Shown here: piece by piece, positions 1 to 11,941 of the stretch
Position numbering within the stretch: the first letter of the stretch is position 1
How the letters are laid out: the number at the start of each line of letters is the position of its first letter
Assembly (NCBI RefSeq): GCF_000151315.2
Contig: NW_011887293.1
Coordinates: forward strand, 2,154,917-2,218,916
DNA length: 64,000 nt
Direction: 5' to 3'
Source of the DNA: Capsaspora owczarzaki ATCC 30864
Taxonomy: Eukaryota; Opisthokonta; Filasterea
The notes under the pieces: generated by a model
The model's database searches: none
Told to the model about the DNA's origin: nothing
Seen by the model: the letters and a program-made list of their open reading frames with translations, nothing else
Translations under genes and position numbers: made by a program

Positions 1-3000
1 AGACTGCTGCGAAGATCCATCAGGAATGAGATGGGGGCTCGCGTCTTCAAAAAGACCTCCACGCCCTCGTGGATGCTCGAGTTGTACAAGGCCAGATGGA
101 AGTTGGACGGCAGATGCGGGGACAGCTGAATCTCAGGCAGCAAGTCCACCTTCAAGTTGGGCGTGAGCGGATCGGGCAAGCGCATCGAGCGCGGGAAGGC
201 GCTCAGAATGAGATTGCGCAGCTGAACGCACTTGGTCGGAATGACGTCGCAGAAGCTGAAATGGTAGTCGCACAAGAACTCGGGGAAGTCGTGCAAGAGC
301 ACGAGCAGCACGCGAACCAAGCCACGGTACAGTCGACGGACAGGGCTCGGCAGCTCGTCGCGACGCAGGTACGGAACGAGGTAGTTGAACACGTCCATAA
401 ACAGCCGCTGAAGCACGGGCCAGCCCTTTTCCGCCTTGATGGTCAGCAGCTTTGGCATGTAGAGTCGGTGCGACACCAGTTCGAGCCAAGCAAAGGCAAA
501 GCCTTCGAGGGCCGACGGTTGCATGGCGTGGAGCGTGTTGCTAAACAGCGACAAGAACTGCAGGTACTGGATTTCCGAAATCACATCGCGATCGCTGAAA
601 TCGGTCAGCAGGCCCTGCAGAATACGGAAGTAAGGACGCTGGTTGAAGCCGCCGGCGCGCTTGATGGAGTGCTCCTTGGCAGCCACGGATGCAATTGCGT
701 TGAGTGTGTTCTGGATGAATGTGACGCGGGTGGGGCTCAGCATGTCGGTGCTGCGCAGGAGCACAAAGAAGAACTTGACAAAGGCATCAGGGGCGGCGTA
801 CGGCGAGTGGTGAATCCAGTGGAGCACCGTGCCCGACGCTGCGCCAACCACGGTCGGCGCGGTGGAAACGTTGGCACTGACTGCGGCATTGCTGGCAGCA
901 TAGAAGGCCGCGGCAGTCGCCGTGTTGGACGTGGTCGGCGGAGTGTTGGCGGCGGCAGGAGCAATGGTCGAGTTGGCACCAACCGCACCGCCAGCGACGG
1001 CCGAGAATGAAGCGGGCGAAGGGGCGGTGGGCATGCCCTGCGTGGTGGCACCACCAGCCGGAGAAAGCGGGCCAGTGTTCGATCCGAGTTGGCTTTGCAG
1101 CTGGGCTTGGCGAGAAGCGGGATCGGCGACCTGGTGGTACAAATCCACGACATACTCGACAATGGTGCGAATGACGCGGAGTGTGTGCTCGTCGCTGCGG
1201 AAGACCTGCATGTCCTGGAGCCGGGCAAAGAAGGACGCAAACAGCGGCGTAGTCGTGTTGGGCAAAGGTTGCTCGACATACACGGCGCCGTTGGTGTAGA
1301 AGGCCGTCATGAACATGTCAAACAGCGACACGGCCTGGTCGGTGAAGGCGGCGCCTTCTTCGGGATCGGGTCCAACCAAGCGGTCGTTGGCAAAGGCACC
1401 AGAGCGGGCCATGTCGAACGACTCGGAAGCAATCGCGCTGGCCGCGGCAGCAAAGGTGGACGGTGGCTGCGGGACTGCGCTGGCGATCGGCGAGCCTTGC
1501 TGCGCGCCAAGGAAGGCTCCCATGGTCGAGCCGAGGTTGGACGAGCGACCCGCCGCCGCTGCTGCTGCGGCTGCTGCTGCGCGAGCGGCGGCCAGTTGCT
1601 GGTGGGGTTGGCCGCCTTGCGACTGCTGTTGTTGCTGCTGTTGTTGCTGCTGCTGCTGCTGTTGTTGTTGCTGCTGCTGCTGGAGCAACAACTGCTGCTG
1701 TTGCTGCGGAGTCAGCATGCCAGGTCCACCAATCTGAGCGCCAGCCTGCAGTTTCTGGGCGCGGACACGGTCAATCAAGGCCGCCAACGGCGCAGGCAGC
1801 ATGCGGTTTGAAACGTGAGCAATCTTGCCAAGCATGTCGAGAACGTTGAAGAACTCGATCGGCGCCGGGGTGTGCACGGGCTTGTCGGTCAGGTACAGCT
1901 TGCCAATGAGGCGGAGCGTAAAGTCGCCAGCAGCCACATGGCGGGTATCCTCCAGCAGCTTGGCAAGATACGCGTCAAGATCGGGTGCAGAGAGAAGCTG
2001 GGCGCGCAGGAGACCGGCCACGACATCCACGTGTGTCTTAAAGCCGTCGTCGGCAAACATGAGCCAGGCGGTCAAATCGGACGGCATCTTTTTGCAAAGC
2101 GCCTTGATGTTGTGCAGCAAGCCAAAGCAGGCTTCCTTGAGGATTTTGACCGAGCTCTCGAGGAGCATGCGCAACAGCTCGCGAGCGACAGAGCACGACA
2201 GCTCGTCGCGGCCTGCGTTCAGCGGGCATTGCTGGATGGCCTGCGGGATGGTGTGCATGAGCGCCATGACCTCGTGCGACTGCGGAATCGAGCCAATCGA
2301 CAGGCCGGCAAACTCGGCCGACGACAGCATCTTGGACATGTCCGACAGGCGCTTTTCCATTGCCTGGAGCAGGCGGGGATCGAGAGGCGCGGAAGGGCCG
2401 GCGAGAGAATCGCCAAACATGGACTTTTGCAGAGATGGGTCGCCTCCAGCAACGCCACCTGCGGCAGCAGCAACTGCAGCGGCGGCGGCGGCAGACTGGG
2501 CCTGAGCCTGTGCGGCGGCGGCAGCTGCGGCTGCCATCGATGCGGGCATGGTGCGCATGAAATCGTCGTACACGCGCAGCTGCTGGCCGGTGGTGCTGCC
2601 AGGCTTGGGCCGCAAAGGCTCGGCGAGGGTAGCCAGCCGTGGCATCGAGTAATGGTTCAGGTCGTACGGGACCTGGCCAGGGCGACGGCGGCGCAGAATG
2701 TTGGTGGCAAACTGCTCATCGGCCTCCATCGCAATGACACTCTTCTCCATGGCAGCCTTTTCAATGAACGTGCAGGCCAGGTCCAAGTTGTCGGCAACCA
2801 GCTGGGGAATGGACGCTTCCAGCATGGCCTGGAATTCCATGTTGCCCTGCATGGACTGCTGCAAAAAGTTGCGAAGGTGCGACGTCATGGCGGTGCGCAG
2901 AGGCTCGCGGCTTGTCACGGTCGCGAGAGAGCCGGCAAGGTTCTGGACGGCCAGCTGAGCCGCCTTGCGGATCTTGGCTTCGTCAAGCTCGAGCACAAAG

Positions 3001-6000
3001 TCCTTGAGCACGAGCTCGCGGGTGGTGACGCACGCAATCGGGCAGTAGCGGTCGAGGACGGGGCCAATAATCTCGTTGATGGAGCGCTCCATGGCGAGGA
3101 AGATGTACGACTTGAGCTGAGGCATATTGAGCGGGGTGTTGGGTGCCACGTGAATGAACGGCGAGAGCGTCGTAATCTGGGCCGTCGAGATGGAGCTGAA
3201 CGGCACGTTGGCGTGGTGCGTGGGAAGCGGGTGATCGTGGCCAAGTTGGCCATGCGCCTGTTGCAGAGCAGCCTGCTGCTGCTGCAGCTGGAGTTGCTGC
3301 TGCATGAGTTGCTTGCGCTTTTGCATGTCCGCGATCGCAGTGGCGGGAACAACCTCGTTGCTGTCAATGTTGAGGTTTTTGCACAAGACCTCGACCTCAA
3401 ACTTGAGATTGAGCTTGAGATCGGGGAGCGAATGCAGCTCCTTCAGGACGGCAATCATGCCCATCAGCCAGGGATTCGGGGGCTTGAAAATGCGAGACTT
3501 GCACCCTTCGAGCACCTTGGCAACGAACGGCACCACGTACAGCAGCTGGTCTGTCTCGTAGGCTTGAAGGATCAAGTCCTTGATTGGCAGGTCGCGGTGC
3601 AAAATGGGCTTGTTGCGGCTCAGCGTCATCAGACCGAGCCACGAGCCGAGATTCTTCAGCAGGCTGCGCTCCGAAGAGCCCTGCGTGGTGCCAATCTTGT
3701 CCGACTCGAGCAAAATCCGGATGGCCGAGTACGTCTCGTCCAGAAGCATGCGAGGGAGCTGCGGAATCTTGAGGCTTTCCGAGAAGGCCAGGTACAGCTG
3801 ATGGAAGTTTGGCTCAATGCTGGCACGCTTGACCACGAGATAGTGCACAAACCAAGGGAAGAACTCGGGCGCAAGCAGCTTTTTGAGCTCGTTGGCCTTC
3901 TTGTCGAGGTTGGAGATGGAAATGTTGTTGACAATGAAGGCCACCTTCTCCTGGATCTGGTCTGTGGGCTTGGGGAAACTGGCGGCCATCTCGGCCGCAG
4001 CCAGCAGAGTCTTGATGTTGTTGGCAGACGACGTGAGGGAGGGACCCTGGCTGGCTGCCGCCGCAGCCGCAGCAGCAGCGGCAGTGCCGGGCGTTTCCGT
4101 GCCGGGAGTGGCGCTGCGGCTGCTCAGCGACGAGTTGCCAGCGCTGGAATCGTCGCCGCCAGTGCCGGGGGTGCCGGGTGTACCAGGCTCAGTCCCTTCA
4201 CCAGAACCAACCGCACCGCCAATGACGCCAGGACGATGCAAGCCCGCCCAGTTGTTGTTCCGAGCCGTGCGGATTTCGTTAATCAGCCGACGGGTGGTCG
4301 CCGACGCGTGCCCGCTGGCCTCCACCAAGTTGGACAGGAACTTGTCCATCCACTCGACCGATGCCACGCTCAGAGGGGCGCCGATGATGGCAAAGGTCCT
4401 GCAGAGAATCTGAAGCACCTCGTCATTCGCCAGAGTGCCATTGCCGCTCATAAAGGCCCGAATGCAATAGACAATAATCTTGGTGGTAAGCACATGAAGG
4501 CGGAAGAGTTCACCGAGGAAGAGCATCCAGCCATAGTGGCGGCGCTTGACGGTGCCCAGCTCGGACGCGTCGCGATCGTTGGCAGCCAGCGCGCTGTGGC
4601 CATGCTCAAACTCGACTTGGCAAATGTTAAAGAAGCAACGTTTGAACGCATTGTTGGTGGCCGTGCGGTAGATGGGCTGACACAACTCGGCCACCACCAG
4701 AGCAATGAGTTCGAGGCGGCCGCTGCCGCTGCCCGACACGCTCAGAGGGGCGGTCTCGTTTGCGTTGATCACGAGGCCGTCTGCGGCAGTCAGGGCAGCG
4801 TCATACACGGCCTTGGCAATGATTTCGGCGAGGCGAACAACATTGCCGTTGGCCGAGGCGGGCAGCGGCACGTTGGTCAAGTCGGTGGCGACCTTCTTGA
4901 TGTTGCCTGCGTGGAGCGACGAGAGGGCGGCTGCTGCAGCAACGAGGGCCGGCTCCTCCTCGGGCTGAATGACTGGAATGGGCTGGTTGCCGAGAGCGGC
5001 TGCCTGGGCAGCAGCGCCGCTGGCGGTGCCTGACGACGCGCTCGTCGCTGCACCCGCAGACCAAGAGGCCGAGCTGCTTGATGGCGAAATGCCAGCACCA
5101 GCATTGCCCACAGGTGAGCTGAACGACGACAGGGCGCCGTTGGCGACACCGCCGTCAGACGCGCCAGGGGTTGCGACGAGAAGGGCTGTCTGAAGCGCAA
5201 CGTCACTCAGCATACCGTCAGAAGCCGATGCACCTTGCTGCAAGCTGTTGCGGACGGCCTGGACAAGCTCTGGTGGGAAGCGCAAAAAGTGGGGAATTTC
5301 GACAATCTTGAGCGCAAACTGCGGCCACTCGGCGAGTCGAGACTTGATGCAATCCAGGCCGACGATGGCAAAGCGCACAAACAGGCGCGAATCGGACGGC
5401 TTGCGCAAACCCTCGAGAATAAACTTGAGGAAGGAAGCGCCGACCACGCCAGAAACGACGCGCTCGCTCAGTAGCGAGCCGTACAAGCGGCCGGCAATGG
5501 TCAGGGTCTCATCGCCGTACCGAGGCAAGTGCAGGTACTCGGAATAGAGCTCCTTGATCAGGCAGTTCAGCACCATCTGGTCGCGCGGGAACGCTGAGGA
5601 CTTGAGCAGCTTGACACGGTCGACAAACCGCTCCACCGACATGCTGCCCTTGAACACTTGCTGCAGTTCACCGGTGGCTTCGGCTTGGACATCTGGCGGA
5701 TATGTCGCACCGTCGCTGAGGGAGCTGTCAAGTTGTTGCTGTTGTTGTTGTTGTAGTTGCTGTTGCTGTTGTTGCTGCTGCTGTTGGAGCGCGTCCATGG
5801 GGCCTTTGCCAATGGAGCGCAGAAACTCTTCCACGTCAATGCCCAGACCACCTTGACGGAGGCAAGGGACGAGCACATTCTGCAAAGCGCTGGTAATCTC
5901 CTTTGGAAAAGTGTTCATCAAGGGCTGGAGCGTTCGCACAAAGAGTGCAACAAGATCTGGTGGAATGCGAACGGGCGATGAAGGATGGACCTCGAGGAAA

Positions 6001-8199
6001 CGACGCTCCAGGAATCGTGCAGCCGCAAGTGCAAATTCCGAGCGTTGTTGGGCGTGTCGTTGCTGCTGTTGAGGCGATGCTCCGCTGGAGGCATCTGGTC
6101 GCTGCAGCTTGTCAGCGAGCCACTTGGACAACACGAGCAAGTTTTTCCGAGCAGCAACAGCAGCCAGCTCGACAGAGAACGTGTAGGGTTGGGCGTCGAG
6201 GAACTGGGGCAATGCGTTCAGTGCTTGGACAATGTCGAGGGTCTGAGACAGCCGGACAAACCATCGGTCGTCGTCGTCGATAGCATTCCACTCGGCAAGT
6301 GCTTGGAGGACAAACCGGTCATTGACTTGCCAGATTTGCTGGAAGAGAGCGACGGGAATCGGGGATGGTGGAGCGCCCTCGGCCACTGGCTGCACAAGCT
6401 GTGTAATGATGGCGCGGGCCAAGTCCAATTGCAGTGGCGACGACGGGCAACGTGACTTGACCAGGCCAAACAAAAGCAGCTCTGGACATGCGCGAATGGC
6501 GGGCAAAAAGAGCGAGTTGACGTTCATCTCCATTTCTGCATTGGCACCGATGGCGAGGAGCGTGTCAATCAACTCCTGGCAAGTCCAGTTCTGTACTTGC
6601 TGCTCGTTTGTTTCTGTGCTGGACGAGGCGATGGCGAGCCAGTCTGCGCACGCTTGTCGAGAGTCGTTCGTTGCAAACGAGAAGACCGATGGAGGTGCAG
6701 ACAAGGCGGCAGTCAGCATGACTAGTTGGGAGGCAACGTGTTGCCATGGTCGGAAGAGAAAGTCTGAAGTGAACGGGGTGGGGGCCGTCTCTTCCAGACC
6801 CATGCCCCGCAAAATGGCTCGCGAGAGGAAGGTGAAGCCCTCGCCGCCGTCAACTGTCAAGCCCTCGTAGTCCAAGGCAAAGATGACCTCCACAAAGTTG
6901 AGGGATGGCTGGATTTCCTTCACGACATCGATGAAAGGGGCAACATTCCATGTTGTGGGCTTGTGTGATGAGTCGTCGTTGGAGGAGGCTTGTTGTGATG
7001 GTTGTTTTCGGTCCCAGGGGCTGGAAGAGCCTCCCGCTGCGCCCCACGCGCCGCTGGTACTTTGCAAAGGGAGGGTGTCCTCGAGTCCCGAAAGGGTGCC
7101 TGCCATCATGCCGAGCACGCGAGCAACGACGACAGGGGTGATGGTGGCGGGTGGATAATAGTCCAGCAGCTCGTGCACCGAGCTGAGGGATGCGCACGAG
7201 GCATAGCCCAGTTCGCGCATCAAGTTGGCGAGCGTGACATGCGCCGTCACTTGTGAAACAACGGACGCCGCCATAGATGTAGAGCTGCTAAATCCGATCG
7301 ATTGGTCGACTGGAAAGATAGTGTCGATGCTGACGTCCTGCTTTTTGCTGTGGTAGAGGAAAGGAGCGAGGGTAAGCGGCACAACATCCAACGGGTACTG
7401 CGCTTGAAAAGTGTGGACGACCTCGGCGAGCTGATCCTTCTTCAGACCAATCTCAGACGAGGAGGCAACGAGGTGCTCGAGAAGGTTGCGGAGAAGCGCT
7501 TCCGAGACGGGCGGTTGTGAGGGAGCGGACGCCGATGAAACGAGGGTGGCAAAGTGGCTCGTCACAAACTGGAGACTCAGTGACTGGATTTCACTCGACG
7601 AGGACTGGAGGAGCCCGAGAGCCACAACAAAGCTCTGTACTAGAGAGAGCTTGAGGATGCGAGGGAAGTGGCCAAAAAATCCAAAGAGAGCCTCGGAAAC
7701 GGCAGCCGAGTTTGGAAGAGTGCGGGATGCGGCTGGCTCGTCGCTGGCAACCGGTTGGAGCGCGAGGCAAAGCGCAGACGCAAAGTTGGGTCGTTCGAGA
7801 AGCGATGCGACCTCTTCACCAAAGAAACGGACGACGGGGGCGTCAGAAATGTCCGACTCGGTGGAAAAGTTGATCGACCAGAACAGGCGCCTTAGAAGAA
7901 AGTGGTAGGCGTCGGTCCCGTACTGTGCGACGACCTAGAAAAACGGTGCAACGCAAGCAACAGAAGGAAGGAGGAAAAAAAGGTGAGAAACGACAACAAC
8001 GAGCGATCAAGGTCTGGCCTGTCTTTTGCTTGTTGGCCCCCCTCCACCAAAACCCGGGGTCGTCCCTCTCCGGTACCTTGCGAAGTTCGGCGATGACTGG
8101 AGAAGAGCTCTGTCGCTTGGAAACGTCAGAGAGAGCGGCGAGAGAGGAAACACACTGAGCGATCTTGGAGGCAACTAGCAATGTGACGTTCTGCGTCAT
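1..8199 (-). CDS. CNOT1: CCR4-NOT complex scaffold subunit 1 (CNOT1), 3' end outside window
   Basis: This is the scaffold of the CCR4-NOT deadenylase complex. I read exon 1 at 8199-8077 and exon 2 from 7934 to the window edge in one unbroken frame, at least 2,685 residues; human CNOT1 has about 2,376. Blocks typical of CNOT1 appear in order. They are the N-terminal HEAT region (RVLGMMAG near 7130), the MIF4G/CAF1-binding domain (NISISNLDKK, LLYVVPFVAKVLE and FEVEVLCKNL, 3,950-3,380), the CAF40-binding DUF3819 (ERSINEIIGPVLDRYC, 3,090-2,580), and the start of the NOT1 superfamily domain (LHDFPEFLCDYHFSFCDVIP, LRNLILSAFP, 310-180). About 150 C-terminal residues should lie to the left. Gln- and Ala-rich linkers account for the extra length. 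The ATG at 8199 follows a likely acceptor at 8222, so a 5'-leader intron is probable. Confidence 0.95.
1623..1685 (-). repeat. CAG/CAA repeat coding polyglutamine in CNOT1
   Basis: A near-pure CTG/TTG run on the + strand encodes about 20 glutamines in the CNOT1 linker after the CAF40-binding module. A second, shorter glutamine run lies at 5725-5790 in the same gene. The reading frame stays open through both. Confidence 0.9.
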
Positions 8200-9356
8200 T
8201 GAGCGGGGTCCCCGAGTTGACTGCAAGAAGGGTGGTTGGTGTTACCGGCCGAATCGGACCAAGAAGCACCAGCGGGGATGAGGGATGGAGGGGAAACTGA
8301 GAAGAAAAAAAAGTTGGGAGAAAATAATAGGAAAAAACCAATCCCAGGGAACTACCAACGGGAGAAACAACAGCAGCAGCAACAACAACAACAACATCAA
8401 AAGGAAGACAGTCAGAGTGAGTCATCATGCCCGATGGTTGAAAGCACACACAAACACACACGAACACAGAGCAGACCAAGCAGATTCCCCATCATCTCCT
8501 GCGATGCAAAGCTCATCCCTCCCTCCATCCGATGGACGCGCGACATAGAGCAGTAGCATCGACAAGTCTGCAACTGCAGCGTTGCGCTAGGCTCGCGCCC
8601 GCTTGCAACCATACCCCACCCCCCTTCTCCTTCCAAAAGGCCTCAAAGTAACGATCTCGAGAAACAAGAAAAAAAAAAAAAAAAAAAAAGTCGATGCTCA
8701 AACGCACTTGAATCGAGAGGACGCTGAAACGCGATCGACCGACCGTGCGCTGCGACTCGTCCTCGAACACACACAAACCAGCCGAGTCTATCTGATGTGT
8801 GGCTATCGTTCGAAAGTGCACACGACGACCACGCGTTCGAATGAATCGACCAAGACAAGAGGTGGAAAAAAAAGCGCGGCAAAAAAAAAAAAAAAAAATG
8901 AAGATCAGCAGTTTTTTTTTTTTTTCTTTGTTCCCTGGTTGCAGTGGCGGTCTTGGCCAGCTTCCTTGGTGCCGGCTGGCATTGAGTGGACGCGGAACCA
9001 CGGCATTTGCTGCTCCCAAGCAACATTCGCAGTGTTCAGCAGACAACGGCCGGAACAGCCAGAATACGAACAGCCAAAAGACGAAGAAAAAAAAAAGTTG
9101 GCGCGCTGAGCTCCAATTGCCTCTCCCCCCCCCCGTTTCCTCCCCTTCCACCAAGGCTGGGCACTCAAAACAGAGAAGAGCTCGGTGCCATCGTGAAGTA
9201 GCGAACGATACAAGGCGGACACCGCGCGAATAGGAGGACGCAGAAGAAAAAGGCAAATAGAACAAAAATCAAAAGAATAAAATAAAAATAAAATAAAATA
9301 AAAACTTACAAAAAAAAAAAAACGAGTGTGTTTTGAATTGAATTTGGGTTGCGATC

Positions 9357-9398
<42 letters not shown>

Positions 9399-9536
9399 GA
9401 AACATTCGAGTGTATTGCGTTTTGTATCCCACAAAGCAAAGTACGTGACAAATCAGTCAACTTGGAAGGAAGCGGTCAGTCCTTGTTGTCTCGTCCGTTT
9501 CACAAGCTCAAGCTCGTTCTTTTGCCAGAAATCGAC
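8200..9536. promoter_or_regulatory. Divergent intergenic region between CNOT1 and the Rieske gene
   Basis: No convincing coding sequence is visible. The region holds the 5' leaders of two divergent genes: A-runs at 8670-8690 and 8880-8897, T-runs near 8915-8927, and a GA dinucleotide tract at 9360-9394. Long poly(dA:dT) runs at both likely start regions would fit nucleosome-poor promoters, but that is inference. Confidence 0.5.
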
Positions 9537-10550
9537 ATGGCTGAGCCATCGGTGCCCTCCACCGTCGAGCAGTCGCTGGCAGGTTTGAGCATGAATGACA
9601 AGACTACCACAAGGGTGGATGAGGAGCCGGCCCGGACGCAGAACGCAGAGATTGCCTCAGCCGGAACCGCAAACGAGCAACCGACCTTTGTCGATGTGGG
9701 AATTGCCGCCCGAGACCTCCTGCCTGGCCGCTCCAAGCATGTGCAAGTGCAGGATCGACAGGTGGCCATCTTCCGAACACATGCCGGAGCGCTGCATGCG
9801 CTGGATCATCTGTGCTACCGTAAGTGCGATTGTGCTTTGCCGCTCGCTGATGCTGCACTGATGGTCAATGTCGCATCTTGCTCGCTTCACTTTGCTGAAT
9901 GTCATCGGTTTGTGTTCTTGTTTGTGGCATAGACATGGGCAGTCCACTTGCAAGTGGGGATATTGAGGTGAGGGACAAAACCTGCTGTTTGGACTTTTTT
10001 TATGTCCATAGCAACCCACTTCTTGTTCAACACGATGAGCGAGAAGCACTTTCAATCATTCATTCTGGCTGATTCGTGTGAATGATTGTGCATGAGAGAA
10101 CCAAGACACGTCCCTCTCTCTTTCAAAGCCATCAATCTCACTTGTTTTTTTTGTTTTTTTTTTTTGCTTCAACATCGTCCGCCTCGCTTGCCAACGCCAA
10201 CTTGGTAGGACATTGGTGGACATGCTTGCGTCATTTGCCCTTGGCACAAGTACGTCATTGCGCTGGACACTGGGGAAGGCTTTTACAAGAAGATTGACCC
10301 GTACGCGGCCAAAGGTTCGCCGCCAGAGCTGTGCTCGAAAGGCGTGCGCCAGCGCGTTCACCACGTTCGCGTCGGCAAGGGCGACAAGCTCGAGGTGGCT
10401 CTGTCCATATCCAAGGAGCCGTTGGCATCCGATCACTACCACCAGGCGTTTGCCCAGGGCATGGAACGTATGAAGCAGGCTGGGCTGTCCGTCTCCAGCG
10501 GCGTTGTTGTTGCCGGTGGACTTCCAGGCGGCAGCCGTGCTGGTAGCTAA
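9537..10550 (+). CDS. RFESD: Rieske [2Fe-2S] domain protein (RFESD-like)
   Basis: This is a small soluble Rieske ferredoxin-like protein of 219 residues in three exons: 9537-9819, 9933-9967 and 10209-10550. Ligands are C93-x-H95 (CYHMGSPL) and C116-x-x-H119 (CVICPWHKY), so the first ligand pair is completed across intron 1. GDIE after the first pair, TGEGFYK and CSKGVRQRVHHV match animal RFESD closely. The N-terminal ~60 residues are unconserved and show no clear targeting signal. An upstream in-frame TTG at 9462 exists, but the ATG at 9537 is preferred. The partner oxygenase or reductase is not in the window. An electron-transfer role is inferred from the family only. Confidence 0.88.
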
Positions 10551-11941
10551 TGCGTTTCTCCCATTTGTCCACATGGCGATGGACAGTGATTGATGAATCG
10601 ATTGATTTTTTTGGTTTGTGTGGCGCAAAGGCGTTCTCGTCTTTTCCACTTTCTTTCTTTTTTTTTTCGAATCGGTTGCATTCTGTTGCTGATCGTACTA
10701 TTATGTATTGATTTTCTTTTCTCTTGTAAAATATAACTGCATTCCATGTTACTTCCTGTCATGTCCTGAGTTGGATTTTGTTTCAGTCTTTTGTTCTGTT
10801 TCAAGTGTAACCAGCTTGTTCTGCTGCTTGACCACACCCCCCTTCGATCTCCCGTCGAACTCTCTCCCCCTCCCCAGTCCTCCGTTCAATCGCGATAAGC
10901 AAACACCATCCTTCTGTTTTCAAGTCTCAGGTGTGCTTGGTCACACACGCCACCCACCTTCGACCACTGCTCGACACATTCAAAACCGCACAGAGAAAAA
11001 ACGCGGGACTCTATTCGCGCCCAAAAGGCTTTTTATGCTGCTCAGGACCGCGAAAAACAGCACTTGTCTCTGCGCCCTTCTCTCGCATCCAGCCTTGCTG
11101 TGCTTGTGCTCTTGAGTGGTCGTGACTGCATGCCACTGTCGTGCGACAAGCGCTGTTGTCAAAGCGCGGAAGGGAGCCGAACGCGCTGAGTGGTTCTTTT
11201 TTTTTTTTTTTTTTTCTTTCGCTGTTTGTTTTCGTTTGGCTGCTGCTTCTCTGCGCTGCTTCACTTTCTCTCTCTCTCTTTTTTGCTGTTCTACTTTTAC
11301 CCGTGAATTGGAGGCTTGTTGGTGCAAGTCGCAATTTTGTCAGCAAAGCGGGCCTGCGCACTTGGCGTCCTGGAAGAAGCACGATTCACTTCCCACAGAA
11401 AATCCAGCGAACCCTTTGCGGCAAAAGCCACTTGTGTCGCCCGCTCTCGCTCTCACTGCACTTGCGCACTTGTCCCCCACCCCCCGGCCTCCCCGAGACT
11501 CCCGCATCTGCTGTTTCTGGTTGATGCAAGCGCTTCTGAAGATGGCGGGGGGGGGGGAAACAAGCACTCTTTTGTCGCCTGTTGCTGCGTCCAATTCTGT
11601 CGAGCCTCATTCCTGCAACCTTTTTACTCTTGTTTGAGTTTTTTAGGTACCTCCCACAGGAAGACATCTTTCCCTCAAGGCACATCCATCATCGGGGACA
11701 CTGCACAGCGACCATCACCAACACACTTCTATTGTGGCACCACTTGGCATCACTTGGTCTCCAAACGTCCACCCCTGTTCGAGTCGTGTGGATTGTTGAA
11801 TCCTAATTTGGAGCTAGCCGCCAAAAAACGCTCCTTCTCGACAGCAACACGCCCCATCTTTTGGTCTTTCTATTTTGCCTTTCTCTACATTTGTGTCGTC
11901 AAGATCAACCCGCTCAACTTTCACAGCATTGAATTCTCACC
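10551..11941. other. Intergenic region, no gene recognised
   Basis: It holds the Rieske gene 3' end and, probably, the long 5' leader of the TRPC4AP-like gene. There are T-runs (10634-10668, 11198-11216), pyrimidine-rich stretches and a G-run (11547-11555). Short open frames here have no protein-like features. Confidence 0.5.

Noticed and set aside
1815-5033. 1,072-codon open frame on the + strand
   Set aside because: It is antisense to CNOT1, whose minus-strand translation matches known domains; composition (H/Q/R/L-rich) is typical of an antisense shadow.
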